A DNA stretch of 64,000 nucleotides from Chryseobacterium jejuense. GTDB lineage: Bacteria > Bacteroidota > Bacteroidia > Flavobacteriales > Weeksellaceae. This document shows positions 42,686-51,034 of the stretch, in pieces. Made by a program: the position numbers and the translations under genes. The notes below the pieces were generated by a model, which had not been told where the DNA came from, did not search any database, and saw only the letters and a program-made list of their open reading frames with translations. The number at the start of each line of letters is the position of its first letter. Position 1 is the first letter of the stretch. The stretch is taken from the NCBI RefSeq assembly GCF_017877355.1, contig NZ_JAGIPR010000005.1, positions 1 to 64,000 on the forward strand, given 5' to 3'.

Positions 42686-43888
42686 ATGAAAAGAAAGCAT
42701 CATCAAAAAAAGAAAATTTCTCCAGCAAAGAAATGGTCTGCCAAACTGCATTTGTGGTTTGGTTTGTCTGTTGGTATCATTGTATTCATAGTCTCTCTTA
42801 CGGGGACTTTGTACGTTTTTAAGGATGAAGTACAGAACATCCTTCGCAAGGACGCTATTTACGTACAACAGGAAACCTCTGCACAAAAACCTCTCTCGAT
42901 TAGTATTCTTCGGAAAAAAGTAAGCCTTGAACTCAATGAAAAATACCCAATAAATTCTGTTGAAGTATCTTTAGACAAAGAGAAATCCTATCGTTTTCTG
43001 TATTATGAAAAGAATAAAAAGGGCTGGAATTACTTTCAGGAAGTCCTTATCAACAAACAGGTCTATGTGAATCAATACACAGGAGAAATTCTGGCTGTAT
43101 ACAACGAAAAATATGATTTCTTCAATATTTTAAAGTATATCCATTGGGGATTGCTTTTAAAATCAGACTGGGGAAAATATGTTGTAGGTATTCCAACAGT
43201 TCTTTTCATTTTCATGTTGATAACAGGAATTATCCTATGGTGGCCTAAAAACAAAAATGCAAGAAAAGGCCGGTTCCGGTTCAGCTGGGAGAATGTAAAA
43301 ACCTGGAAACGTAAAAACTATGATCTTCATAATGTACTGGGCTTTTATGCCTCATTCATTGCACTGTTAATGAGCATCACTGGGATTTATTTTGCCTATC
43401 CATACGTTAAAAATGCTTTCAATTATACTTTATCCGGTTCCATTGATCTTCCTAAAGAAAAACAGATCAAATCTCCGGATTCATTGATGGCTAAGAGACC
43501 TGATATTTTTGACATGACTGCCCTACAAACTGAAAAACTGTATGCCGGAGCCTCCAGCTACAGAATTTCACTCAATGGAAAAAACAAGAAAGGAAAAGAG
43601 CTTAAAAACCTTCCCATCACGATCTATGGACAGGAAGGAAGATTCAGTGAAAGAAGCATCCTGACTTTTGATAAATATTCCGGAAAACTACTAACCAACA
43701 AATCTCATCAACAACTGAGCAACGCCGAAAAATATGCCAATGCCAACTATGATATCCATACAGGATCCTACTTTGGATTATTTGGAAAAATCATCTGGTT
43801 TATTGCCGGTCTTATATGTACATCACTTCCTGTTACCGGATTTCTGATCTGGTGGGGAAAAAGAAAGAAACAAGGAAAGAAAATATAA
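42686..43888 (+). CDS. PepSY-associated membrane protein, first copy
   Basis: 400 residues of the PepSY_TM/PiuB group. Four membrane segments are visible: KLHLWFGLSVGIIVFIVSLTG near the start, VGIPTVLFIFMLITGIILWWP, NVLGFYASFIALLMSITGIYF and a C-terminal one ending in VTGFLIWWGKR. Histidines within or near them (LHLW, IHWG, DLHN, DIHTG) fit a haem-type ferric reductase used after siderophore import. It is a paralogue of the gene at 46024. The stop and the next start overlap as TAATG. Confidence 0.87.
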   Translation: MKRKHHQKKKISPAKKWSAKLHLWFGLSVGIIVFIVSLTGTLYVFKDEVQNILRKDAIYVQQETSAQKPLSISILRKKVSLELNEKYPINSVEVSLDKEKSYRFLYYEKNKKGWNYFQEVLINKQVYVNQYTGEILAVYNEKYDFFNILKYIHWGLLLKSDWGKYVVGIPTVLFIFMLITGIILWWPKNKNARKGRFRFSWENVKTWKRKNYDLHNVLGFYASFIALLMSITGIYFAYPYVKNAFNYTLSGSIDLPKEKQIKSPDSLMAKRPDIFDMTALQTEKLYAGASSYRISLNGKNKKGKELKNLPITIYGQEGRFSERSILTFDKYSGKLLTNKSHQQLSNAEKYANANYDIHTGSYFGLFGKIIWFIAGLICTSLPVTGFLIWWGKRKKQGKKI

Positions 43889-45999
43889 TGAAAAAAGCGC
43901 TTTTATCAGCTGCATGTCTGGGAACAGTAATAACTTTTGCCCAGAAGAATGATTCTTTAAACACTCAAAAAGTTGAGGAGGTTGTTATGACCGCCTCCAG
44001 GAAAAAAGAAAATATTAAGGAGGTACCAAGTTCTATAACTATTGTTGGGGAAAAGCAGATTCAGTCTCAATTGACAGTCAATTCAGATATTACAAGCATA
44101 TTACAATACACCGTTCCGAGTTTAGGAACCAATTCCGGACAAACTTCCAATACAGGGCAAACTTTGAGAGGACGTCAGGTGTTAGTTTTAATAGACGGAA
44201 TTCCACAGTCTACACCTCTTCGAAACGGAGCAAGAGACCTGAGAGTTATTGATCCTTCTGCTATTGAAAGAGTTGAAGTTATTAAAGGAGCTTCATCCAT
44301 CTATGGAAATGGTGCAGACGGTGGTATCATCAATTATATTACGAAAAGAAATAAAACCAATAAAAATATTTCCGGGATTTCACAGATTGGTTTCACAGGA
44401 CAGCGCTCAGGAGGAACATTAGGAATAAGAGCCAGCCAGCTTTTATCCGGAAAGATCAATAAGTTTGATTATACTCTTTCCTTAGCCTATGAAAGAACAG
44501 GGTATATGAAAGACGCCAATAAAGTCTATTTAAGCCCTACTTATAGTACCGCAAAAATGGATAACTACAACGGAATGTTGAAGTTAGGCTATGATATTAA
44601 TGAAAATCAAAGAATTGAAGCCTCATATATTGGGTATTCTTCAAAATCCGACCTGAATCTGGGGCTAAATACAGGAATATATGGTGTAAAACCAACGATT
44701 GGTGAAGGTGAAGGAAAAAGTCTGGAAACAACACCTCAGGGAACTCCGAGAAATCATAATATCAGGGTAAGCTATGACAATAAAAATCTGTTCGCCGGAA
44801 CTGCTTTAAATGTAAACCTTTATTATCAGGATTTTAAGACCGTTTATGGTTATAGTGACACCTTTTTCAATGGTGGCCAGTCTAATGTTCTTTCTAAAAA
44901 AGCAGGGGCAAGATTCAATTTTGACACCCAGCTTTGGAATACTCAAAACTCTCAGGCAGAAATCATCTATGGTGCTGATATTCTGAATGATGAAACAGTA
45001 CAGAAGCTGGAAGACAGTCGTTTCTGGACTCCCAATATGAATATGACCAATATTGCTCCTTTCTTATTGGCAAAAATTGATCTGTTCAAAAAGTTAACCA
45101 TTAAAGGAGGGCTTCGATATGAAAACATCAAAGTAAATGTAGATGATTTCAATACACTTTCCGTTATCAAAAACAACGGAACATTTACCCCAAGCATTCC
45201 GGTAGCAGGAGGAAAATTAAGTTATAATGCACTCGTAGGAAATATTGGACTACGTTACAATATTGAGCCTTATATCAACCTTTTTGGAAGCTTTTCACAA
45301 GCCTTCTCTATCAATGAACTGGGAAGAATCCTGAGAACCTCAACTTCTGAAACCATCAAAAACCTTGAAACAAAGCCTATTATCGTAAACAATTATGAAT
45401 TAGGAGCTACAGGACAGGTTTCCAACTGGATGAATTATGAATTAACCTCTTATGTAAGTACTTCAAAACTAGGTGCTACCTTTGTTCAGAGTGCAGACAG
45501 AGCTTTAACCATCAAAAGAGCACCAGAAATTATCTATGGTGTAGAAGGATTTTTACACTTCACACCTGTTAAATGGCTTCAGTTTGGAGGAAGCTATAGC
45601 TGGATGGAAGGAATCTCTTCTCCAGATGATAACGGAAATTATTCAGCTAAAATTAATAACAGCAGAATCTCTGCCCCTAAAGTTCTTGCTTACGTACAGA
45701 TAAAACCTGTTCCTGAATTTTTCCTTGGTGTGGATATGCTTCACTCTTTTCAGCAGGACAGATTTGAACCGGGTGCTAATAAACAATATACTTATGGAGA
45801 AGGATTTGTTCCTGATTACACCGTATTTAATTTAAAACTAGGCAGTGAGATCAATAAAAACTGGAAGCTTTCAATAGGAATTGAGAACTTATTCAACAAA
45901 CTGTATCAGCCATCTATTGCATGGTGGTCCGCAAGAGATAGTGAGTTTGTAAATGCTCCGGGAACAAGAGGAACTCTTATTCTCGAATACAAATTTTAA
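43888..45999 (+). CDS. TonB-dependent receptor, second of the operon
   Basis: 703 residues from the ATG at 43888, which overlaps the stop codon of the previous gene by one base. A signal peptide ends near VITFAQ (about 20). The plug has VEEVVMTASRKKENIKEVPSSITIV, GQTLRGRQVLVLIDGIPQ and VEVIKGASSIYGNGADGGIINYIT; the barrel ends GTLILEYKF. It resembles ferric-siderophore or haem-type receptors more than SusC. Translational coupling to a PepSY protein on each side indicates a joint role in iron uptake. Confidence 0.92.
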   Translation: MKKALLSAACLGTVITFAQKNDSLNTQKVEEVVMTASRKKENIKEVPSSITIVGEKQIQSQLTVNSDITSILQYTVPSLGTNSGQTSNTGQTLRGRQVLVLIDGIPQSTPLRNGARDLRVIDPSAIERVEVIKGASSIYGNGADGGIINYITKRNKTNKNISGISQIGFTGQRSGGTLGIRASQLLSGKINKFDYTLSLAYERTGYMKDANKVYLSPTYSTAKMDNYNGMLKLGYDINENQRIEASYIGYSSKSDLNLGLNTGIYGVKPTIGEGEGKSLETTPQGTPRNHNIRVSYDNKNLFAGTALNVNLYYQDFKTVYGYSDTFFNGGQSNVLSKKAGARFNFDTQLWNTQNSQAEIIYGADILNDETVQKLEDSRFWTPNMNMTNIAPFLLAKIDLFKKLTIKGGLRYENIKVNVDDFNTLSVIKNNGTFTPSIPVAGGKLSYNALVGNIGLRYNIEPYINLFGSFSQAFSINELGRILRTSTSETIKNLETKPIIVNNYELGATGQVSNWMNYELTSYVSTSKLGATFVQSADRALTIKRAPEIIYGVEGFLHFTPVKWLQFGGSYSWMEGISSPDDNGNYSAKINNSRISAPKVLAYVQIKPVPEFFLGVDMLHSFQQDRFEPGANKQYTYGEGFVPDYTVFNLKLGSEINKNWKLSIGIENLFNKLYQPSIAWWSARDSEFVNAPGTRGTLILEYKF

Positions 46000-46023
46000 T
46001 AAAAACTAATCTACCATTACAAT

Positions 46024-47235
46024 ATGAAGAAAAATCATTATCAAAAAAAGAAACCAGGATTCTTTAAAAAGTGGTCCTCAAAGCTTCACTTATGGTTTGG
46101 ACTGGGAATTGGATTTTTGATCTTTATCATCTCCATCACCGGGGCATTGTATGTCTTTAAAGATGAAGTAGAGAATTACACCCGAAAAGATGTAATCTAC
46201 CATCATGAACAGAATATTGAGCAAAAGCAGATCCTTCCCATTCGTGTGATGGAAAAGGCTGTTGCCGAGCAGGTAAAGGAAAAATACCCGATTCATTGGG
46301 TTAACATTCCTATGGACAAGAAAATGTCTTATATGTTCTTCTGGTATGAGCACAATACAGATGCCTGGAACTATTTTGATGAATTTCCTATCTATAAACA
46401 AGCTTATGTAAACCCTTACACAGGAAAGGTGCTGAGAGTATATGATGAAAAGAACGGATTCTTCAATATTGTTAAAATGATCCACTGGAGCTACCTTCTG
46501 AAGCAGGACTGGGGAACGTATGTAGTAGGAATACCGGTGATTATCTTTATCATCATGTTGATTACCGGAATTGTTTTATGGTGGCCTAAAAACAAAGCAG
46601 CAAGAAAGCAGCGCTTTTCATTTAAATGGAGGAATATCAAGAGCTGGAAAAGAAAAAACTATGACCTTCACAATATATTAGGGTTCTATGCTTCAATTTT
46701 CGCTCTGATCTTCTCGATAACAGGTTTATTTTATGCATTCTTTATAGTTCAGGCTATGATTTATGTACTATTTTCCGGAGGAGAAACCGCATATCCAGAC
46801 TTCTCTCACATCAAAACAAAAGCTCCAATTGAGATGAGAACTGAAACCACTCTGGATAAAATCATCAATACCGTTAAAGAAAAATATCCTGAGTCTTATG
46901 GTTTTGCCATAGATCTTGGCCATAAACATATGGATGACCACGAGCATCCTAATTTTGAGGTATATGTAAAACACCTTACTTACTCATATCACAAAAGCAG
47001 CAGCCTTATTTTTGATGAAAACTCAGGAGAATTGCTTCATACTCATGATCCAAAGGATAAAAACTTTGGAGAAAAGGTGGTAAATGCTAATTATGATATT
47101 CACGTAGGAGCTATTTTAGGCCTTCCTACAAAGGTTATCGCTTTTATTGTAAGTCTTATCTGTGCTTCTCTTCCGGTAACAGGATTTATGATCTGGTGGG
47201 GACGAAGAAAGAAAAAACCGTTAAAAACAGCTTAA
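46024..47235 (+). CDS. PepSY-associated membrane protein, second copy
   Basis: 403 residues, same layout as the 42686 protein: KLHLWFGLGIGFLIFIISITG, VVGIPVIIFIIMLITGIVLWWP, ILGFYASIFALIFSITGLF and a C-terminal segment ending VTGFMIWWGRRKKK. The conserved histidines (LHLW, MIHWS, DLHN, DIHVG) are kept. The extracytoplasmic loop is richer in His (DLGHKHMDDHEHPNF) than in the first copy, which could bind metal. It follows the second receptor by 24 bp, completing a receptor-PepSY duplication. Confidence 0.87.
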   Translation: MKKNHYQKKKPGFFKKWSSKLHLWFGLGIGFLIFIISITGALYVFKDEVENYTRKDVIYHHEQNIEQKQILPIRVMEKAVAEQVKEKYPIHWVNIPMDKKMSYMFFWYEHNTDAWNYFDEFPIYKQAYVNPYTGKVLRVYDEKNGFFNIVKMIHWSYLLKQDWGTYVVGIPVIIFIIMLITGIVLWWPKNKAARKQRFSFKWRNIKSWKRKNYDLHNILGFYASIFALIFSITGLFYAFFIVQAMIYVLFSGGETAYPDFSHIKTKAPIEMRTETTLDKIINTVKEKYPESYGFAIDLGHKHMDDHEHPNFEVYVKHLTYSYHKSSSLIFDENSGELLHTHDPKDKNFGEKVVNANYDIHVGAILGLPTKVIAFIVSLICASLPVTGFMIWWGRRKKKPLKTA

Positions 47236-47314
47236 TCTTTTAAATAATACGAGGTTAATAAGCTATTAATACAATCTTTTTTATAATTTTAGCACCTAGA
47301 ATTTAATAATAGAA

Positions 47315-48283
47315 ATGTCATTAATAGATTTATCAAAACAGGTTGCCCTTGGAGTTGACATCGGCGGAACCAATACCAAATTCGGAATTGTAAACCACCG
47401 CGGAGAAGTTCTGGATAAAGGAAACCTTAAAACCGATGCCTATGATAAAGTAGAAGATTTTATCGACGCTTTATATGAACATGTATACCCTTTAATGGAA
47501 AAACATGGTACAGAAAAGCACTTCGACGGAATTGGTGTAGGAGCTCCCAACGCAAACTATTATAAAGGAACGATTGAATTAGCACCCAACCTACCATGGA
47601 AAGGTGTAATTCCTTTTGCCGAGCTGATGACCGCAAAATTCAATCTGCCATGTACAATAACCAATGATGCTAATGCAGCAGCCTTGGGAGAAATGCTTTT
47701 CGGGGCAGCACGTGGAATGAAGGATTTTATTATGATTACCCTGGGAACAGGAGTAGGAAGCGGAATTATTGCCAATGGAAACCTGATCTACGGACATGAT
47801 GGTTTTGCCGGAGAATTAGGGCACACTATTGTAAAACCAGGCGGAAGAAAGCACTGGAGCACTGGATCTGAAGGAAGCCTTGAGGCTTATGCTTCTGCAA
47901 CAGGAATCACCATTACAGCTAAGAAAATGAGAGCCGAATTTCCTGAATCTATGCTGAACCAATATCCTGAAGACGAGATCAATTCTAAAACCGTATATGA
48001 ATGTGCGATGAAAGAAGATCCTATTGCGATTGAAGTTTTCAGATACACAGGACAAAAGCTGGGTGAAGCATTAGCCAATTTCGTAATGTTTTCTTCGCCG
48101 CAAGCTATTCTGTTATTTGGTGGAGTGATCAAAGCCGGGGATTTTATCTTAAAGCCTACTAAACTTCATATGGAAAGGAATTTACTTCCAATCTTCAGAA
48201 ACAAGGTACAACTAGTATTCAGTGAGCTAGACGAGGCCGATGCTGCTATTCTTGGCGCAAGTGCTTTGGTTTGGGAAAAATAA
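47315..48283 (+). CDS. ROK family sugar kinase
   Basis: 322 residues. It has the ATP motif LGVDIGGTNTKFG and the ROK pattern GELGHTIVKPGGRKHWSTGSEGSLEAYAS. In most ROK proteins that pattern holds zinc-binding cysteines (CxCGxxGC); here they are replaced by His, Ser and Gly, leaving no cysteine zinc site. It probably phosphorylates glucose or a related sugar (family inference). Monocistronic, ended by the hairpin at 48308. Confidence 0.88.
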   Translation: MSLIDLSKQVALGVDIGGTNTKFGIVNHRGEVLDKGNLKTDAYDKVEDFIDALYEHVYPLMEKHGTEKHFDGIGVGAPNANYYKGTIELAPNLPWKGVIPFAELMTAKFNLPCTITNDANAAALGEMLFGAARGMKDFIMITLGTGVGSGIIANGNLIYGHDGFAGELGHTIVKPGGRKHWSTGSEGSLEAYASATGITITAKKMRAEFPESMLNQYPEDEINSKTVYECAMKEDPIAIEVFRYTGQKLGEALANFVMFSSPQAILLFGGVIKAGDFILKPTKLHMERNLLPIFRNKVQLVFSELDEADAAILGASALVWEK

Positions 48284-48307
48284 CTGATACACAAACAATA
48301 ATATAGT

Positions 48308-48337
48308 AAAGCGATCTCAAATTGAGATCGCTTTTTC
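48308..48337 (+). terminator. Terminator of the ROK kinase gene
   Basis: AAAGCGATCTC and GAGATCGCTTT form a perfect 11-bp stem, followed by T-rich DNA. Confidence 0.85.
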
Positions 48338-48339
48338 TT

Positions 48340-48383
48340 TAGCAACGAATGCACGAATGAATGTATTCGTGCATCCGTTGCTA
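48340..48383. repeat. Long hairpin of ATTCGTGCAT type
   Basis: TAGCAACG-A-ATGCACGAAT pairs with ATTCGTGCAT-C-CGTTGCTA (18 of 19 positions) around a GAATGT loop. It follows directly after a complete terminator, so it is not needed for termination. ATTCGTGCAT hairpins are, to my memory, common between genes in Bacteroidota. Confidence 0.55.
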
Positions 48384-48452
48384 GCCTATATCATCAGTAT
48401 TATCTATGAAAACAATTCATTTAATCCGTGTCAGAATCCATCAACTTTTTCT

Positions 48453-48460
48453 TACTTTTG
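48453..48460 (+). promoter_or_regulatory. -7 promoter box of msrA
   Basis: TACTTTTG matches TAnnTTTG. It overlaps the upstream part of the open frame and so supports the later ATG at 48525. Confidence 0.6.
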
Positions 48461-48524
48461 ATTGGCTTTTTCTAAAGCCTTCGTAGCCAAGGAAAGTGTC
48501 ATAAAACAATATAATTACCAAAAA

Positions 48525-49079
48525 ATGGATAACAATAATTTAGAAACCATCGTATTCGGTGGCGGATGTTTCTGGTGTGTAGAAAGCTGTTTCAATCTGT
48601 TAAAGGGCGTTGAGTCTGCCATCTCGGGATATTCAGGTGGACACAAAGACAACCCTACTTATCAGGAAGTTTGTACCGGAGAAACAGATCATGCGGAAGT
48701 AGTAGAGATCACTTACAATCCTTCCATAATTTCCTATGAGCAATTAATGGATGTTTTCTTCTTCCTACACGATCCTACTCAGCTTAACAGACAGGGAAAT
48801 GATATAGGAACTCAATACCGTTCCGTAATTTTCTATAAAGATGATGCTGAAAAGGCAAAAGCTGAGGAAGCGATCAAAGCCTCTCAGGAATCAGGAAGAT
48901 GGGCAGGAACTTATGTAACTGAACTGGCTCCATTTGAAAAATTCTGGTCCGCAGAACAATACCACCAGGGTTATTATAATGAAAACCCTACTCAACCTTA
49001 CTGTAGTGCTGTGGTAGGTCCTAAAATCCAGAAGTTTAAAAAGTATTTTGGAGAACTGGGAATGCTGAATGCAGAATAA
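48525..49079 (+). CDS. msrA: Peptide-methionine (S)-S-oxide reductase
   Basis: 184 residues from the ATG at 48525. It reduces methionine S-sulfoxide in proteins. The catalytic motif is GCFWC with Cys15, and the family sequences SGYSGGHKDNPTYQEVCTG, HAEVVEITYNP, DPTQLNRQGNDIGTQYRS and YHQGY are intact. No signal peptide, so cytoplasmic. The first of three unusual small peptide genes begins 30 bp after its stop, possibly in the same transcript. Confidence 0.96.
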   Translation: MDNNNLETIVFGGGCFWCVESCFNLLKGVESAISGYSGGHKDNPTYQEVCTGETDHAEVVEITYNPSIISYEQLMDVFFFLHDPTQLNRQGNDIGTQYRSVIFYKDDAEKAKAEEAIKASQESGRWAGTYVTELAPFEKFWSAEQYHQGYYNENPTQPYCSAVVGPKIQKFKKYFGELGMLNAE

Positions 49080-49109
49080 AATATGTAAAAACAATTATAA
49101 CTATAAAAC

Positions 49110-49280
49110 ATGTTTCAATTTATTTTAATGCTTTTGGGCTTGGTATTTCCAAACAATAATACCAATACAATAACAAGTGATAACAATCAATTAATAACTT
49201 ACTCTATAGTATCACCTACTTATGAGGACGGAGGACCTGTAACAGGAGAAACGGGACAAACACCCCCTCCAAGAAAGTAG
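49110..49280 (+). CDS. Small peptide of the QFILML family, copy 1
   Basis: 56 residues, not recognised as a named family. The N-terminus MFQFILMLLGLVFPNNN is a short hydrophobic stretch without a basic residue. The rest is polar and ends GGPVTGETGQTPPPRK. It shares the start and the proline-rich end with copies at 49323 and 50780. It could be a signal-like exported peptide or a small membrane peptide. It lies close behind msrA with no promoter of its own seen. Confidence 0.65.
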   Translation: MFQFILMLLGLVFPNNNTNTITSDNNQLITYSIVSPTYEDGGPVTGETGQTPPPRK

Positions 49281-49322
49281 TATTAACAGTATAATTTCAA
49301 AATAAAATTTTAACCATACAAA

Positions 49323-49493
49323 ATGATTCAATTTATTTTAATGCTATTAGGCATAATGCCTTCAAATGATAAAGCCAATACAGTAGCACCAAATAATTCA
49401 GCTCTAATAGCAACACAAAGTTTAGTAAATAATATAAGTGAATCAACTGAAGATACAAGTGGAGACAATGGACAGTTACCTCCCAAAAAATAA
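49323..49493 (+). CDS. Small peptide of the QFILML family, copy 2
   Basis: 56 residues. It begins MIQFILMLLGIMPSND and ends GDNGQLPPKK, with a Ser/Thr/Asn-rich middle and no cysteine. The first ten residues and the GQ-x-PP-x-K end match the other two copies, while the middle has diverged, which suggests the two ends are what is selected. 42 bp follow copy 1. A strong terminator lies immediately downstream. Confidence 0.65.
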   Translation: MIQFILMLLGIMPSNDKANTVAPNNSALIATQSLVNNISESTEDTSGDNGQLPPKK

Positions 49494-49504
49494 AAGGCTC
49501 TCAT

Positions 49505-49537
49505 AAAAAAGCGGAATATTTTATATTTCGCTTTTTT
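49505..49537. terminator. Bidirectional terminator
   Basis: AAAAAAGCGGAATAT pairs with ATATTTCGCTTTTTT (15 bp, one G-T) around TTT, between peptide copy 2 and the convergent membrane regulator gene. Confidence 0.85.
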
Positions 49538-49540
49538 TAT

Positions 49541-50395
49541 TCACTCAAATTCTACTGAATCCCTTTGCTTTCCGGCATACTTATAAATAATAAATGATGA
49601 GGTTTTTCTTAATTCCCTTCCATTATCAGGGTCTATTCCATCATCTGTAAAAAATTCAACTTCATTATTATACTTTGAATACCAAGTTTTTCCAAGAGAA
49701 TTTACATCTGTCAAAGTATCCTTTCTCATAATTCTTTTGAAATGCAGCAATTTATGAACATTCATAGCAACAATGTCTATTCCCGGACTAATATAGCTGC
49801 TGTCTGTTCCAATATATCTTTCCCCATTCCAATACATATACTTTTTTTCTGTCATTGGTTCTATTCCCGATATAAAACCTAAGGAATATGAAGAACTATT
49901 ACTCATTTTCTTACTATTAGAAAAAAGTACGTTTCCGGTTACAAGACACAAAATCAAAGAAATTTCTATAATACCTAATCCATTTTGCTTTATAAAATCA
50001 GGTATTTTAAAATGCTGTTCATTGGTAATATTGATATTTAATTTCGAAAACTTTTCAGAAATAGATTGCTCATCTTCATCAACAGTTATTTTAATTGTTG
50101 TCTTATTTGCTTCTTCCTCCTTCTTGACAAAGGTATTTGAAAAATCAAAAAAATCTTTATAACCTACATATTGACTCATTTTATCTAATCTATCAATATG
50201 AATACCTTTTTCTTCACCTTTATCATCTATGTAAGTGTCATAATAGCGGGCAAAGGTCCTGTCATTAATTTCAAAACCTATATCCTCCTTAAAATAAAGC
50301 CATAAATAAGCAGCAAGCCCATTCTTTGTATCTCTTCCAGATACCTCACGTGCTTTTCTGAACACTTCATGAATTAATAGTTTTTTCTTGGACAT
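49541..50395 (-). CDS. Putative membrane-anchored regulator of unknown family
   Basis: 284 residues. The first 90 are helical and basic (LLIHEVFRKAREVSGRDTKNGLAAYLW, FARYYDTYI, LDKMSQYVGYKDFFDF), consistent with a DNA-binding or regulatory domain. An acidic linker and one membrane segment (about 140-158, GLGIIEISLILCLVTGNVLF) follow. The last 120 residues would be outside the membrane and contain YMYWNGERYIG. I do not recognise a named family. It lies between the small peptide genes and is divergent from copy 3, so control of the peptides is a reasonable guess. Confidence 0.6.
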   Translation of the reverse strand: MSKKKLLIHEVFRKAREVSGRDTKNGLAAYLWLYFKEDIGFEINDRTFARYYDTYIDDKGEEKGIHIDRLDKMSQYVGYKDFFDFSNTFVKKEEEANKTTIKITVDEDEQSISEKFSKLNINITNEQHFKIPDFIKQNGLGIIEISLILCLVTGNVLFSNSKKMSNSSSYSLGFISGIEPMTEKKYMYWNGERYIGTDSSYISPGIDIVAMNVHKLLHFKRIMRKDTLTDVNSLGKTWYSKYNNEVEFFTDDGIDPDNGRELRKTSSFIIYKYAGKQRDSVEFE

Positions 50396-50609
50396 ATATC
50401 GTTTTTTCAGTCTTTACAAAATAGGCGATTTCCATTCATACCACATTACGGATTCCCATAAAGCCCACATTGTCCATTTCATGTCCATCAATGTCCAAAA
50501 CGTGACTAACACCTGCGTCACTTCTTGTCGCATCTTTGCTTCAGAAAATCAGTGAAAAACAAAACATTACAAAAACAAATTTACAAAACTGATTTCAAAA
50601 TCACCAGAT
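50396..50609 (+). promoter_or_regulatory. Control region with phased TGTCCA repeats
   Basis: TGTCCA occurs at 50471, 50482 and 50492, spaced 11 and 10 bp, that is on one face of the helix. CATCTTTG at 50531-50538 is one base off the TAnnTTTG -7 box. The repeats would lie about 40-70 bp upstream of that promoter and 76-102 bp from the start of the divergent gene, a good place for an activator. Confidence 0.5.
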
Positions 50610-50750
50610 AAAACGGAGGGAAAACTCCGGGTTGGGAAGCAGATGTTTTTCCTCCGTTTTTGAAGGTTCACTTCCCAAAAAATTTAGAAGCGCTTCAATT
50701 TTTTTAAACGTGTACCACTATCTGCGATCCGTTTCGCAGGGAAGAACACG
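50610..50750 (+). ncRNA. Structured leader of peptide copy 3
   Basis: Stem 1 pairs 50610-50624 with 50646-50660 (15 bp, one G-T). TTGGGAAG in its loop (50632-50639) is complementary to CTTCCCAA downstream (50671-50678), giving a possible H-type pseudoknot. CGGAG (50614-50618) can instead pair with CTCCG (50625-50629). An A/T-flanked GAA-GCGC-TTC hairpin lies at 50677-50704. Further on, CTGCGA/TCGCAG (50722-50739) sits inside CGTGT/ACACG (50709-50750). No Rfam family was recognised from memory. Confidence 0.5.
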
Positions 50751-50779
50751 AATGCTTTAACAATAAATTTTTTGAAAAA

Positions 50780-50959
50780 ATGATACAGTTTATTTTAATG
50801 CTAATAGGCTTAGCATTCCCAAATAATAACACCCATACAACAACTGATAATAATCAAAACCCAGAAATAATAGTTACCTACTCAGGCACAGAACAAGGAA
50901 TGGACGATGGAGGACCGGTAGGAGGAAATTCCGGACAATTACCACCACCCAAACCTTAA
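50780..50959 (+). CDS. Small peptide of the QFILML family, copy 3
   Basis: 59 residues. It begins MIQFILMLIGLAFPNNN and ends DDGGPVGGNSGQLPPPKP, very close to copy 1 at both ends. It forms its own transcription unit: promoter-like region, structured leader, gene, terminator. The kinase/response-regulator operon begins 75 bp later. I infer that it is a signal for, or a target of, that system. Confidence 0.68.
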   Translation: MIQFILMLIGLAFPNNNTHTTTDNNQNPEIIVTYSGTEQGMDDGGPVGGNSGQLPPPKP

Positions 50960-50978
50960 TTTTTTTTAATAATTTAAT

Positions 50979-51013
50979 AAAAGGACAGATTGTATAAATC
51001 TGTCCTTTTTGTT
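50979..51013 (+). terminator. Terminator of peptide copy 3
   Basis: AAAAGGACAGATT and AATCTGTCCTTTT form a perfect 13-bp stem with loop GTATA, followed by T. It separates the peptide from the kinase gene. Confidence 0.85.
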
Positions 51014-51034
51014 ATTTTGCATTAAACTATTATC

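Noticed and set aside
43816..43887. Longer N-terminus for the second TonB receptor of the iron operon
   Set aside because: The extra 24 residues overlap the previous gene and would bury the signal peptide; the ATG at 43888 in the TAATG overlap gives a normal signal peptide.
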